Source of the DNA: Eubacteriales Family XIII. Incertae Sedis bacterium
GTDB taxonomy: Bacteria > Bacillota > Clostridia > Peptostreptococcales > Anaerovoracaceae
NCBI GenBank assembly: GCA_031263875.1
Contig: JAISEX010000073.1
Span: forward strand, 1-5,507
Reading direction: 5' to 3'
DNA length: 5,507 bases
The position numbers and the translations under genes were made by a program. Positions 1 through 5,507 of this stretch are shown one piece after another. The first letter of the stretch is position 1. The number at the start of each line of letters is the position of its first letter. The notes beneath the pieces were generated by a model, which saw nothing but the letters and a program-made list of their open reading frames with translations, was not told the origin of the DNA and did no database searches.

Positions 1-886
1 TCGACGCGAAGGTGGCGACGATAATGCGGCTGCTTTTCGTGTCCTGGAATATCCCCTCCATAACAGCGTCGAGATGGCGCTCAGACTTGGTGTAACCCGA
101 GCGTACCGCGTTCGTGCTGTCGGAAAGCATCAGCAAAACGCCCCGCGAACCGATCTCGGCGAGCTGCTGGAAATCCATCGGATCGCCGTCGACGGGCGTA
201 TAGTCGATTTTGAAATCCCCCGTGTGGAAGATGCGCCCGACGGGAGTGTCGATCGCGAAAGCCAGCGAGTCCGCGATCGAATGCGTCATGCGGATCGCCT
301 CGACGGAGAAAGCGCCGAGCTTCAGTTTTTGGCCCGCGCGTATCGGGTGCATGTCGGCCTTGATATTATGCTCGGAAAGTTTCGACTCGATCAGTCCGAG
401 GGTGAGCTTTGTCGCGTAAATGGGCACCCGTATCTTTTTCAGCAGATACGGCACCGCGCCGATATGATCCTCATGGCCGTGCGTGACGAGCATGCCGCGA
501 ATGCGCTTGCTGTTCTTTTCGAGATACTCAAAATCGGGGATCACGATGTCGATCCCGTACATTTCATCATTGGGGAACGACATGCCGCAGTCGACGATAA
601 TAATATCGTCCTTAAATTCAAACGCGGTGATATTTTTTCCGATTTCATTCAGCCCGCCGAGCGGTATAATGCGCAGCAGGTTCTTGTTTTTTGCCGCCCG
701 TGTGGTTTTCGCGGGCGCCGGCTCCTTGTGCGAAGCCGCGCGTTTTGTCGTCTTTGCGGGCCGCGCTGCCGCCGTCCGGGACGCCGTTTGCGACTGTTTT
801 GAACGCGAAGCGCCCTGCGCAGCCGCTTTCGCGGATTTGCGCGTCGATTTTCTTAAATCGATAGTTTTTCTGATGTTTTCTGCCAT
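1..886 (-). CDS. rnj: Ribonuclease J, N-terminal 295 residues (gene cut by window edge)
   Basis: RNase J is a zinc-dependent metallo-beta-lactamase/beta-CASP nuclease that degrades and matures mRNA and rRNA in the cytoplasm, combining 5'-3' exonuclease and endonuclease activity. The visible part has the full N-terminal metal-site set: HGHEDH at residues 136-141, the THSIADS histidine at 202, HTGDF with Asp 224, then LSDSTNA (254-260). Spacing matches Bacillus subtilis RNase J1 as I remember it (His 74, 76, 142, Asp 164). The core starts near residue 69 (NLLRIIPLGGLNEIGKN), so residues 1-68 are a Lys/Arg/Ala/Thr/Ser-rich extension. The start is secure: the next Met is residue 102, inside the core, and AAGGA lies 5 nt upstream of the ATG. 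The protein stops at ATFAS; by family length roughly 300 residues (rest of beta-CASP, linker, C-terminal domain) lie outside the window. It has its own likely promoter and is separated from leuS by 445 bp. Confidence 0.96.
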   Translation of the reverse strand, partial: MAENIRKTIDLRKSTRKSAKAAAQGASRSKQSQTASRTAAARPAKTTKRAASHKEPAPAKTTRAAKNKNLLRIIPLGGLNEIGKNITAFEFKDDIIIVDCGMSFPNDEMYGIDIVIPDFEYLEKNSKRIRGMLVTHGHEDHIGAVPYLLKKIRVPIYATKLTLGLIESKLSEHNIKADMHPIRAGQKLKLGAFSVEAIRMTHSIADSLAFAIDTPVGRIFHTGDFKIDYTPVDGDPMDFQQLAEIGSRGVLLMLSDSTNAVRSGYTKSERHLDAVMEGIFQDTKSSRIIVATFAS

Positions 887-891
887 ATTAT

Positions 892-896
892 TCCTT
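892..896 (-). promoter_or_regulatory. Ribosome binding site of rnj
   Basis: AAGGA reads on the minus strand, five bases before the ATG at 886. It fixes the start codon and therefore shows that the unusual basic N-terminal tail is part of the translated protein. Confidence 0.8.
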
Positions 897-970
897 GTCC
901 TCTTTTTTAATTTCCGGCGCCGCAAGGCGGCACGCGTTACGGGATGTTATAACGCCCGTAAATAAGCGGC

Positions 971-999
971 ATTATAGCATCATTCTTATGTTATGTACT
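971..999 (-). promoter_or_regulatory. Probable extended -10 promoter for rnj
   Basis: On the minus strand TGCTATAAT occupies 979-971: a perfect TATAAT (976-971) preceded by the extended -10 TGN. The hexamer 17 bp upstream, AGTACA (999-994), matches TTGACA at only three positions, which is typical when an extended -10 is present. Transcription would start near 964 and give a leader of about 78 nt. That leader contains a small GC hairpin (arms 919-923 and 927-931, loop of 3). The location directly upstream of rnj fits its being a separate transcription unit from leuS. The consensus match is seen; activity is inferred. Confidence 0.6.
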
Positions 1000-1009
1000 T
1001 CTTATATTT

Positions 1010-1033
1010 TTACGAGAAATGCCGTTCTCGTAA
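1010..1033. repeat. Perfect inverted repeat TACGAGAA-N6-TTCTCGTA (candidate operator)
   Basis: Arms 1011-1018 and 1025-1032 are exact reverse complements around ATGCCG, and one further T-A pair extends the stem at 1010/1033. The dyad lies just upstream of the weak -35 of the rnj promoter, centred about 57 bp before the predicted transcription start, where activators often bind. It could also form an RNA hairpin at the end of leuS transcripts. However, the bases after it on the minus strand are A-rich, not T-rich, so it is not a standard intrinsic terminator. Confidence 0.5.
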
Positions 1034-1331
1034 TTTTCTCGGTCCGTTTATTCCACACGGTGCGGTAACGGTCTGATTGGTAAGGGGCGCCCGGCGCATA
1101 CGAGCTGTCCTGCCGCTGCTGCGAGCGAAGCGGGTCACCTCATGCGCGCGACGGAGCGAAAACTTCCGCATCGCCGCTCCGCAATGGCCGTTCGCGAACA
1201 AATGAACGACGTTCGCGCATTATCAAGATGCTCGTTTGTTTTTTACGAAAATTATTATCCCATAATTTTCCTTGCCTCCGCCTGCCTTTTACGGATTAGC
1301 TCGCATCAAACCGCGCGTCGTTACGCTCTCA
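1034..1331. other. Intergenic spacer leuS-rnj: no gene, several dyads
   Basis: I see no credible gene, tRNA or riboswitch here. Three inverted repeats are present: CGGAGCG at 1152-1158 with CGCTCCG at 1175-1181; CGCGAAC at 1193-1199 with GTTCGCG at 1211-1217, overlapping the palindrome GTTCGCGAAC at 1190-1199; and GAAAATTAT at 1247-1255 with ATAATTTTC at 1262-1270. The octamer CGTTCGCG occurs at 1189-1196 and 1210-1217, 21 bp apart. None of the stems is followed by a T-run on the minus strand, so no clear leuS terminator can be assigned. Short open frames here are arginine-rich and lack ribosome binding sites. Confidence 0.6.
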
Positions 1332-3800
1332 TTATCCTCTCACGACGATGTTCACAAGTTTGTCCGGAACGCCGATTTTCTTAACGATTTCTTTGCCCGC
1401 GATAAGCGGCGCGACGCTCTCGCTCGCCAGCGCGTTTTCGATCAGCGCATCCGCCGTCAGTCCCGCGGCGACGTTCAGGCGCGCTTTTATCTTACCGTTT
1501 ATCTGCACGGCGACTTCCACGGTGTCGAGTTCCAGCGCCTTCTCGTCATACGACGGCCACGGTTCCCCGTAGACCGACGCGGTATGGCCCGCGGCCTCCC
1601 AGAGTTCTTCGCAGATATGCGGCGTAAACGGCGAAAGCAGCAATATCAGTGTTTCCGCCGCCTGCTTCGCGAGCGCGGCGTCTGTGCCGCCGGCATCCTT
1701 CCACTTATACATCGCGTTTACGAACTCCATGATCGAACTGATCGCCGTATTGAAGTTGAATCTGCGTCCGACGTCCTCCTCGACCTTCTTTACCGCCGCG
1801 TTCATCGCGCGCGTCAGGTTTTTCGACGCGGAACCAGTCGGCGATGCGGAACCGGCCGCCGCGATAGCGAGATAATCGCCCACGATGCGGTAGACCCGGC
1901 AGAGGAAGCGGTAACTGCCCTCGACGCCCGCGTCCGACCATTCGAGCTCCTTTTCGGGCGGCGACGCAAAGAGTATAAAGAGCCGCGCCGTGTCAGCGCC
2001 GTATTTCTCGATGATTTCCTCCGGCGAAACGACGTTGCCGAGCGACTTGGACATCTTCGCGCCGTCTTTCAGCACCATGCCCTGCGTCAGCAGCTTCGTA
2101 AACGGCTCCGCCACCGGCGACCAGCCGATATCGCAGAGGAACTTCGTAAAGAACCGCGCGTAGAGAAGATGGAGGATCGCGTGCTCCACCCCGCCGATAT
2201 ACTGGTCGATCGGCATCCAATACTTCGCCTTGTCCTTATCGAATATTTCGCCGTCGTTACGCGCGTCGCAGTAGCGCAGGAAATACCACGACGAGTCCAA
2301 AAACGTGTCCATCGTGTCGATTTCGCGCTCCGCAGGCCCGCCGCAGACGGTGCAGACGGTATCCCGGAACGATTTGCTCGTCGTCAGCGGGGATTCCCCC
2401 TTGCCGGAAAACTCGACATCCGTCGGCAGCAAGACCGGCAGGTTTTCTTCCTTTTCGGGGACCCAGCCGCAGTTCGGACAGTGGATCATGGGGATCGGCG
2501 TCCCCCAGTAACGCTGGCGCGATATCAGCCAGTCGCGCAGCCGGAAATTCACCGACCGCGTCCCGATGCCCGTGGTTTCGAGATGCTCGATGATATCCGC
2601 GATGGCTTCCTTATTGTTCTTCCCGTTGAATTCGCCGGAATTGATCATCGTGCCCTCGGCGACAAAGGCTTCCTTCAGATCGTTCACGTCGATAGCGGGA
2701 TCGCCCGGATCAACGACTGGAATGATCGGGAGCTCATATTTTACGGCAAACTCGAAGTCGCGCGTATCGTGGGCGGGCACCGCCATTATCGCCCCCGTGC
2801 CGTAATCCATCAGCACATAATTCGCGATATAGATCGGCACCTCGGCCCCGTTCAGCGGGTTGACGGCGTATCTGCCGATAAACAGCCCCTCCTTTTCGAG
2901 CGTCGTGGAATTCCTGTCGATATCGCTGAGATACTGCAATTGCGCGAGAAATTCGGTGACCGCGGCCTCGTGATCCGTGCCGTCCGTCAGCTCCTTCACA
3001 TAGGGATGCTCCGGCGCAAGCACCATGTAAGTCACGCCGAAAAGCGTGTCGGGACGCGTCGTAAAGATTTTGAGCTTCTTATCGCTGTTCGTTACCGGAA
3101 AATCGACTTCCGCGCCCGTACTCTTTCCGATCCAGTTTTTCTGCATCGTCTTGACTTTCGCGGGCCAGCCATCGAGCGTGTCGAGGTCGGCGAGCAGCCG
3201 GTCCGCGTAATCCGTGATTTTCAGATACCATTGATCCAGATCGCGTTTTCCGACAGCGGAACCGCACCGCTCGCAGCAGCCATCCACGACCTGCTCGTTC
3301 GCGAGCACGGTTTCGCAGGACGGGCACCAGTTCACGGGATTCTTCTTCTTATACGCGAGGCCGTTTTTATAAAACTGAATGAAAATCCACTGCGTCCACT
3401 TGTAATAGCCGGGGTTGCACGTCGCCACCTCGCGGTCCCAGTCATACATAAAACCGAGCTGCTTCTGCTGGGTGCGCATCTCCTTGATATTTTCCTTCGT
3501 CCAGATATACGGATGGATGCCGTTTTTGATCGCGGCGTTCTCCGCGGGAAGCCCGAAAGCGTCCCAGCCCATCGGGTGCAGGACGTTGTAGCCCTTCATC
3601 ACGAGGAAACGCGCGGCGACGTCGCCGATGGAATAATTGCGCACATGCCCCATATGGAGCTTGCCCGACGGGTACGGGAACATTTCGAGCAGATAATATT
3701 TCTCCTTATCCGCCCGTTCCCCGGTCTTGAACAGCGCGTCCCGCTCCCATACCGCCTGCCACTTTTTCTCGATTTCGCTATGCTCGTATTTTTTCATCAT
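1332..3800 (-). CDS. leuS: Leucyl-tRNA synthetase, complete
   Basis: This class Ia aminoacyl-tRNA synthetase activates leucine with ATP and charges tRNA-Leu in the cytoplasm. All expected parts are visible in 822 residues (Bacillus about 804, E. coli 860): the HIGH-type HMGH at 49-52 within [14 protein letters not shown]; a zinc knuckle with Cys 159, 162, 176 and 179; the CP1 editing domain with the threonine-rich TTRPDT (247-252) and [19 protein letters not shown] ending with the conserved Asp 345; a second cysteine set, Cys 441, 444, 483 and 486; [18 protein letters not shown] at 582-586; an anticodon-binding helical domain; and the C-terminal tail domain. QGMVLKDGA leads directly into KMSKS, so the leucine-specific insertion of the E. 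coli enzyme is absent or minimal, as in many Bacillota. The start may be either Met of ATGATG (3800 or 3797). The AAGGAG upstream is oddly far away, 15 nt; see the mini-ORF entry. No TTA, CTA or TCA codon is used anywhere. It lies 205 bp after rsfS and may have its own promoter. Confidence 0.99.
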   Translation of the reverse strand: MMKKYEHSEIEKKWQAVWERDALFKTGERADKEKYYLLEMFPYPSGKLHMGHVRNYSIGDVAARFLVMKGYNVLHPMGWDAFGLPAENAAIKNGIHPYIWTKENIKEMRTQQKQLGFMYDWDREVATCNPGYYKWTQWIFIQFYKNGLAYKKKNPVNWCPSCETVLANEQVVDGCCERCGSAVGKRDLDQWYLKITDYADRLLADLDTLDGWPAKVKTMQKNWIGKSTGAEVDFPVTNSDKKLKIFTTRPDTLFGVTYMVLAPEHPYVKELTDGTDHEAAVTEFLAQLQYLSDIDRNSTTLEKEGLFIGRYAVNPLNGAEVPIYIANYVLMDYGTGAIMAVPAHDTRDFEFAVKYELPIIPVVDPGDPAIDVNDLKEAFVAEGTMINSGEFNGKNNKEAIADIIEHLETTGIGTRSVNFRLRDWLISRQRYWGTPIPMIHCPNCGWVPEKEENLPVLLPTDVEFSGKGESPLTTSKSFRDTVCTVCGGPAEREIDTMDTFLDSSWYFLRYCDARNDGEIFDKDKAKYWMPIDQYIGGVEHAILHLLYARFFTKFLCDIGWSPVAEPFTKLLTQGMVLKDGAKMSKSLGNVVSPEEIIEKYGADTARLFILFASPPEKELEWSDAGVEGSYRFLCRVYRIVGDYLAIAAAGSASPTGSASKNLTRAMNAAVKKVEEDVGRRFNFNTAISSIMEFVNAMYKWKDAGGTDAALAKQAAETLILLLSPFTPHICEELWEAAGHTASVYGEPWPSYDEKALELDTVEVAVQINGKIKARLNVAAGLTADALIENALASESVAPLIAGKEIVKKIGVPDKLVNIVVRG

Positions 3801-3811
3801 TCGTCTACCAT
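3797..3811 (-). other. Possible 4-codon leader ORF overlapping the leuS start
   Basis: On the minus strand the Shine-Dalgarno AAGGAG (3821-3816) is four bases before an ATG at 3811. That ATG opens a reading frame of four codons, MVDE, ending in TGA at 3799-3797. The stop overlaps the leuS ATG in the classic ATGA arrangement (3800-3797). The same AAGGAG lies 15 nt from the leuS ATG, longer than usual, and no other purine-rich site is closer. A ribosome could initiate on the mini-ORF, terminate, and re-initiate on leuS. The sequence facts are direct; coupling is inference, and the simpler view is a poorly spaced leuS ribosome binding site. Confidence 0.4.
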
Positions 3812-3815
3812 ACTT

Positions 3816-3821
3816 CTCCTT
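3816..3821 (-). promoter_or_regulatory. Shine-Dalgarno AAGGAG upstream of leuS
   Basis: This is the only strong ribosome binding site before leuS. Spacing is 4 nt to the ATG at 3811 and 15 nt to the leuS ATG at 3800. A short GCCG/CGGC stem (minus strand GCCGCGAAACGGC) lies immediately upstream of it. Confidence 0.6.
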
Positions 3822-3856
3822 GCCGTTTCGCGGCGCAAATTTGCCGATTATTTTAA

Positions 3857-3972
3857 GGGCGCATGGGGCACTGCGTGCCCCACCGGGCTATCCGCTTGTA
3901 TCTTTTTTGCCTGCGGCAAAAAAGGATACCGCTTCTATCCCTTGCGCACGCCTTCGCTTCGCTCCGGCGCCC
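3857..3972. repeat. Candidate small palindromic repeat or MITE-like element
   Basis: About 116 bp in the rsfS-leuS spacer begin with GGGCGC (3857-3862) and end with its reverse complement GCGCCC (3967-3972). The direct repeat TTTTAA flanks it on both sides (3851-3856 and 3973-3978), resembling terminal inverted repeats with a target duplication. Inside are two strong hairpins: TGGGGCAC/GTGCCCCA (3864-3871 and 3875-3882, loop TGC), and TTTTTTGCC/GGCAAAAAA (3903-3911 and 3915-3923, loop TGC), the latter extended by GTATC (3898-3902) with GATAC (3925-3929). CCGCTTGTATC at 3892 and CCGCTTCTATC at 3929 form a near-identical direct repeat. There is no coding capacity. The second hairpin has T's before and A's after its GC core on both strands, so it is not a normal intrinsic terminator. 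Mobility is inferred from structure only. Confidence 0.45.
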
Positions 3973-3986
3973 TTTTAATCTAGTCC

Positions 3987-4016
3987 ATTTTATAAAATAC
4001 TATTATTACTCATCAA
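3987..4016 (-). promoter_or_regulatory. Possible leuS promoter at the rsfS 3' end
   Basis: On the minus strand TTGATG (4016-4011), inside the last codons of rsfS, is followed after 16 bp by TATAAA (3994-3989). These match the sigma-A consensus at four and five of six positions. The -10 lies in the perfect AT palindrome ATTTTATAAAAT (3987-3998). Transcription from here would begin near 3982 and give leuS a leader of about 180 nt containing the whole hairpin-rich element. AT-rich DNA gives such matches easily, so this is tentative. Confidence 0.35.
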
Positions 4017-4341
4017 ACTCCACAAAAACCCCGTCACTCCACAGCTTCTCTATCTGGTATTTGTTCCGCTGTTCGTCGAGGAAGAGATTGACGATAACAT
4101 CGCCGTAATCCGCGAGCACCCAGCCGGAAGAAGGCTTTCCCTCCATGCTTTTTGGCTCGATCCCCCCGGCGGAGAGCTGCCGGTCCACCTCCTGCACGAT
4201 CGTGTCGAGCAGCCTCACATTCGACGCCGTCGCGTTGACGAAAAAATCCGCAAACGACGACAGGCCCGAAATATCGATAATGACGATATCCGTCCCGTGC
4301 TTATCCGCTATTATTTTCGCGATTCTCTTTGCAAAATCCAT
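4006..4341 (-). CDS. rsfS: Ribosome silencing factor RsfS (YbeB/Iojap family)
   Basis: RsfS binds ribosomal protein uL14 on the 50S subunit and blocks joining with 30S, lowering translation when nutrients are short. At 111 residues it is full length for the family (about 105-118). Diagnostic stretches are DIVIIDISGLSSFADFFVNA (18-37), followed by ATASNVR, and EGKPSSGWVLADYGDVIVNL (67-86), which leads into FLDEQRNKYQIEKLW (87-101). The ATG directly follows the nadD-yqeK stop codon with no gap, and its Shine-Dalgarno GGAGG (4350-4346) is inside the last codons of that gene with 4 nt spacing. The two genes are therefore almost certainly cotranscribed and probably translationally coupled. The stop is TAA at 4008-4006. 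Linkage of rsfS to nadD and yqeK is conserved across Bacillota. Confidence 0.97.
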   Translation of the reverse strand: MDFAKRIAKIIADKHGTDIVIIDISGLSSFADFFVNATASNVRLLDTIVQEVDRQLSAGGIEPKSMEGKPSSGWVLADYGDVIVNLFLDEQRNKYQIEKLWSDGVFVEFDE

Positions 4342-5427
4342 TTAACCTCCCTCTCCGCGAAGCCACGCAATGGCCTCCCTGCTGTCACGCGAGCTCTTAT
4401 AGCCGCTTTTTTTAACATACTTCTCAAGTTCCGTCAGCACCGCGAGGGCGCAGCGGTTCAAATCCGTTTCCGCGAGCTTCCGCAGCTCGTCTACTTCCGC
4501 GTAATTCCGGCCCGGCGCAAGCGTATCCGCGATAAACACGATCGTCTCAAGCCGGCTCATATGAGCGCGGCCCGTCGTATGATACCGTATCGCGTTCAAA
4601 ATATCCGCATCGTCGATACCGAACTCAGCCTTCGCCGCTTCCGCCGCAAGCGCCCCGTGCCGCAGATTGTTTTCGGCGCCGCCCGAGCTGTCCTTGCAGT
4701 AATCGTGCAGCAGCGCCGCAAGCTCCGCCTTGTGGCGATTCTCGCCGTAGCGGTCAGCTAATTCTCCCGCAAACCGCATCACGCCCTTCGTGTGCTCCCA
4801 CCGCGCCGCATCTTCCTTTGCCCGCACGAGCAGATACCGCCGCGCGTCCTCCGGAACGAGATAACGCAGGCTGCCGCCATTCGTCAGCCGCTCCCTGATA
4901 TCCGATGACGATAATTCCATATCGGAGCTTCCGATCAGGCGGATATTCGCCCCGTACCGCTCCCGCAGCGCCGCCGCGTACCGCTCCACTTTTTCATGCG
5001 CGCCGCCGGCATAACCGGGCCTCACCCCGACGATTATATCAAATTCGGCGAGCAATTCGGCGGCGAGATGCCATTTTTCCATCATCAGGAACATGTCCGT
5101 CCCGAGGATAAACGCCAACCGGTCGCCGGCGAGTTCCCCAGCCGCGCCCGCGCGCAATTCCCGCAGCGAATCGATGGTGTAACTGACGCCGCCTCGTACC
5201 AGCTCCACGTCCGTTTGCGCGAAATATGGATTGCCGCGCAACGCGAAACGCAGCATCGCCGTGCGCTCGTCGTCCGGCGAAACCCGCGCGTCCCGCTTAA
5301 ACGGCTGTATATATGCCGGCATAAATAGCACACGCGACAACCCCGCCTGCATCCGCGCGTTTTCCGCAAGCAGCAGATGGCCGGTATGCACGGGGTCAAA
5401 ACTGCCACCGAGCACGCCTATTTTCAT
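4342..5427 (-). CDS. nadD-yqeK: Fused nicotinate-nucleotide adenylyltransferase and YqeK-type HD hydrolase
   Basis: Residues 1 to about 200 are NadD, which joins ATP and nicotinate mononucleotide to make deamido-NAD in NAD synthesis. Visible motifs are GGSFDPVHTGH (7-17, with the HxGH histidines 14 and 17), SYTIDSLREL (82-91), GTDMFLMMEKW (109-119) and SSSDIRERL (173-181). Residues from about 205 to 361 are an HD-domain YqeK: His 212 (EHTKGV), LLHDYCKD with His 241-Asp 242, LRHG with His 257, AIRYHTTG with His 283, and FIADTLAPGR with Asp 301. Together these fit the di-metal site of this family, which cleaves diadenosine tetraphosphate symmetrically to ADP. In Bacillus the two are separate adjacent genes; here a single uninterrupted frame encodes both, with no internal Met and ribosome site at the junction. 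Such fusions are known in some Mollicutes. The start is supported by GGAG 6 nt upstream. Confidence 0.95.
   Translation of the reverse strand: MKIGVLGGSFDPVHTGHLLLAENARMQAGLSRVLFMPAYIQPFKRDARVSPDDERTAMLRFALRGNPYFAQTDVELVRGGVSYTIDSLRELRAGAAGELAGDRLAFILGTDMFLMMEKWHLAAELLAEFDIIVGVRPGYAGGAHEKVERYAAALRERYGANIRLIGSSDMELSSSDIRERLTNGGSLRYLVPEDARRYLLVRAKEDAARWEHTKGVMRFAGELADRYGENRHKAELAALLHDYCKDSSGGAENNLRHGALAAEAAKAEFGIDDADILNAIRYHTTGRAHMSRLETIVFIADTLAPGRNYAEVDELRKLAETDLNRCALAVLTELEKYVKKSGYKSSRDSREAIAWLRGEGG
4346..4350 (-). promoter_or_regulatory. Ribosome binding site of rsfS inside the nadD-yqeK end
   Basis: GGAGG on the minus strand lies within the final Gly codons of the fused gene, 4 nt before the rsfS ATG. 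The order GGAGG-TTAA-ATG places the upstream stop codon between the site and the start, a layout suited to coupled translation. Confidence 0.85.
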
Positions 5428-5507
5428 ATTTTACTCCATTTATTCCGAAAATAAATTTTCAAATTTCGTTTCTTTCCGTATAATTTTAAATGTGGGCGCA
5501 TTTTTGG
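5428..5507 (-). other. AT-rich upstream region of nadD-yqeK, coding status unclear
   Basis: GGAG at 5437-5434 is the nadD ribosome binding site, 6 nt before the ATG. Base composition becomes strongly AT-rich here, unlike the coding regions. Two minus-strand frames stay open to the window edge: one of 21 codons ending with TAA at 5442-5440, whose last residues would be KFENLFSE, and one of 27 codons ending with a TGA that overlaps the nadD start. Either could be the tail of an upstream operon gene. Both use mostly A/T third bases, so a non-coding promoter region is equally possible. I could not identify a convincing -35/-10 pair or a protein family. Confidence 0.3.

Noticed and set aside
74..965. 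Plus-strand frames of 242 and 160 codons
   Set aside because: They lie antisense to the clearly recognised RNase J coding region and have no family-like sequence or good ribosome site.
1010..1201. 63-codon minus-strand frame in the spacer
   Set aside because: It starts at a TTG without a ribosome site, is Arg-rich, and covers palindromic spacer DNA.
1247..1270. AT-rich dyad as the leuS terminator
   Set aside because: The stem has very low GC content and is followed on the minus strand by an A-run instead of a T-run.
887..1331. tRNA gene or CRISPR array
   Set aside because: No GGTTCGA-type T-loop with cloverleaf arms, and no regularly spaced direct repeats with unique spacers.
1142..1384. 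80-codon plus-strand frame crossing the spacer into leuS
   Set aside because: It has no ribosome site, overlaps the leuS 3' end in antisense, and does not resemble a protein family.
3903..3923. TTTTTTGCC/GGCAAAAAA hairpin as an intrinsic terminator
   Set aside because: On both strands the T-run comes before the GC core and A's follow it, the opposite of a terminator.
1272..3983. 903-codon plus-strand open frame as a real gene
   Set aside because: It is the exact antisense register of leuS, its product is Arg/His-rich without recognisable domains, and leuS itself is unmistakable.
3801..4005. T-box riboswitch for leuS
   Set aside because: No antiterminator consensus or terminator stem is visible, and the space is mostly taken by the repeat-like element.

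Overview
This 5.5 kb window looks like a chromosomal housekeeping segment from a moderately GC-rich member of the Bacillota, most likely class Clostridia. The inference rests on RNase J (not RNase E), a fused NadD-YqeK, the gene order nadD-yqeK-rsfS-leuS, the short Bacillota-type leucyl-tRNA synthetase, and clear purine-rich Shine-Dalgarno sites. No species can be named from the sequence alone.

Every convincing gene is on the minus strand, so transcription runs from high to low coordinates. Positions 5428-5507 are an AT-rich stretch upstream of the first gene. Next comes nadD-yqeK (4342-5427), a single 361-residue protein joining nicotinate-nucleotide adenylyltransferase to a YqeK-type HD hydrolase. 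Its stop codon directly abuts rsfS (4006-4341), the ribosome silencing factor. A 205-bp spacer (3801-4005) holds a compact set of inverted repeats that may be a small mobile or repetitive element. leuS (1332-3800) follows as a complete 822-residue leucyl-tRNA synthetase. A second spacer (887-1331), rich in dyad symmetries but without a credible gene, carries a good promoter for rnj. The first 295 codons of rnj (RNase J) run off the left edge.

The genes deal with cofactor supply (NAD), nucleotide-stress metabolism (Ap4A), ribosome control, tRNA charging and mRNA decay. This is the familiar Bacillota late-ribosome/NAD neighbourhood followed by an RNA-decay gene. The protein-coding content is ordinary. 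The interesting material lies in the fusion, in the two spacers, in an odd leuS start where the ribosome-binding site fits a four-codon mini-ORF better than leuS, and in a basic low-complexity tail on RNase J. I found no CRISPR array, tRNA, rRNA, transposase, phage gene, T-box or obvious new defence system.
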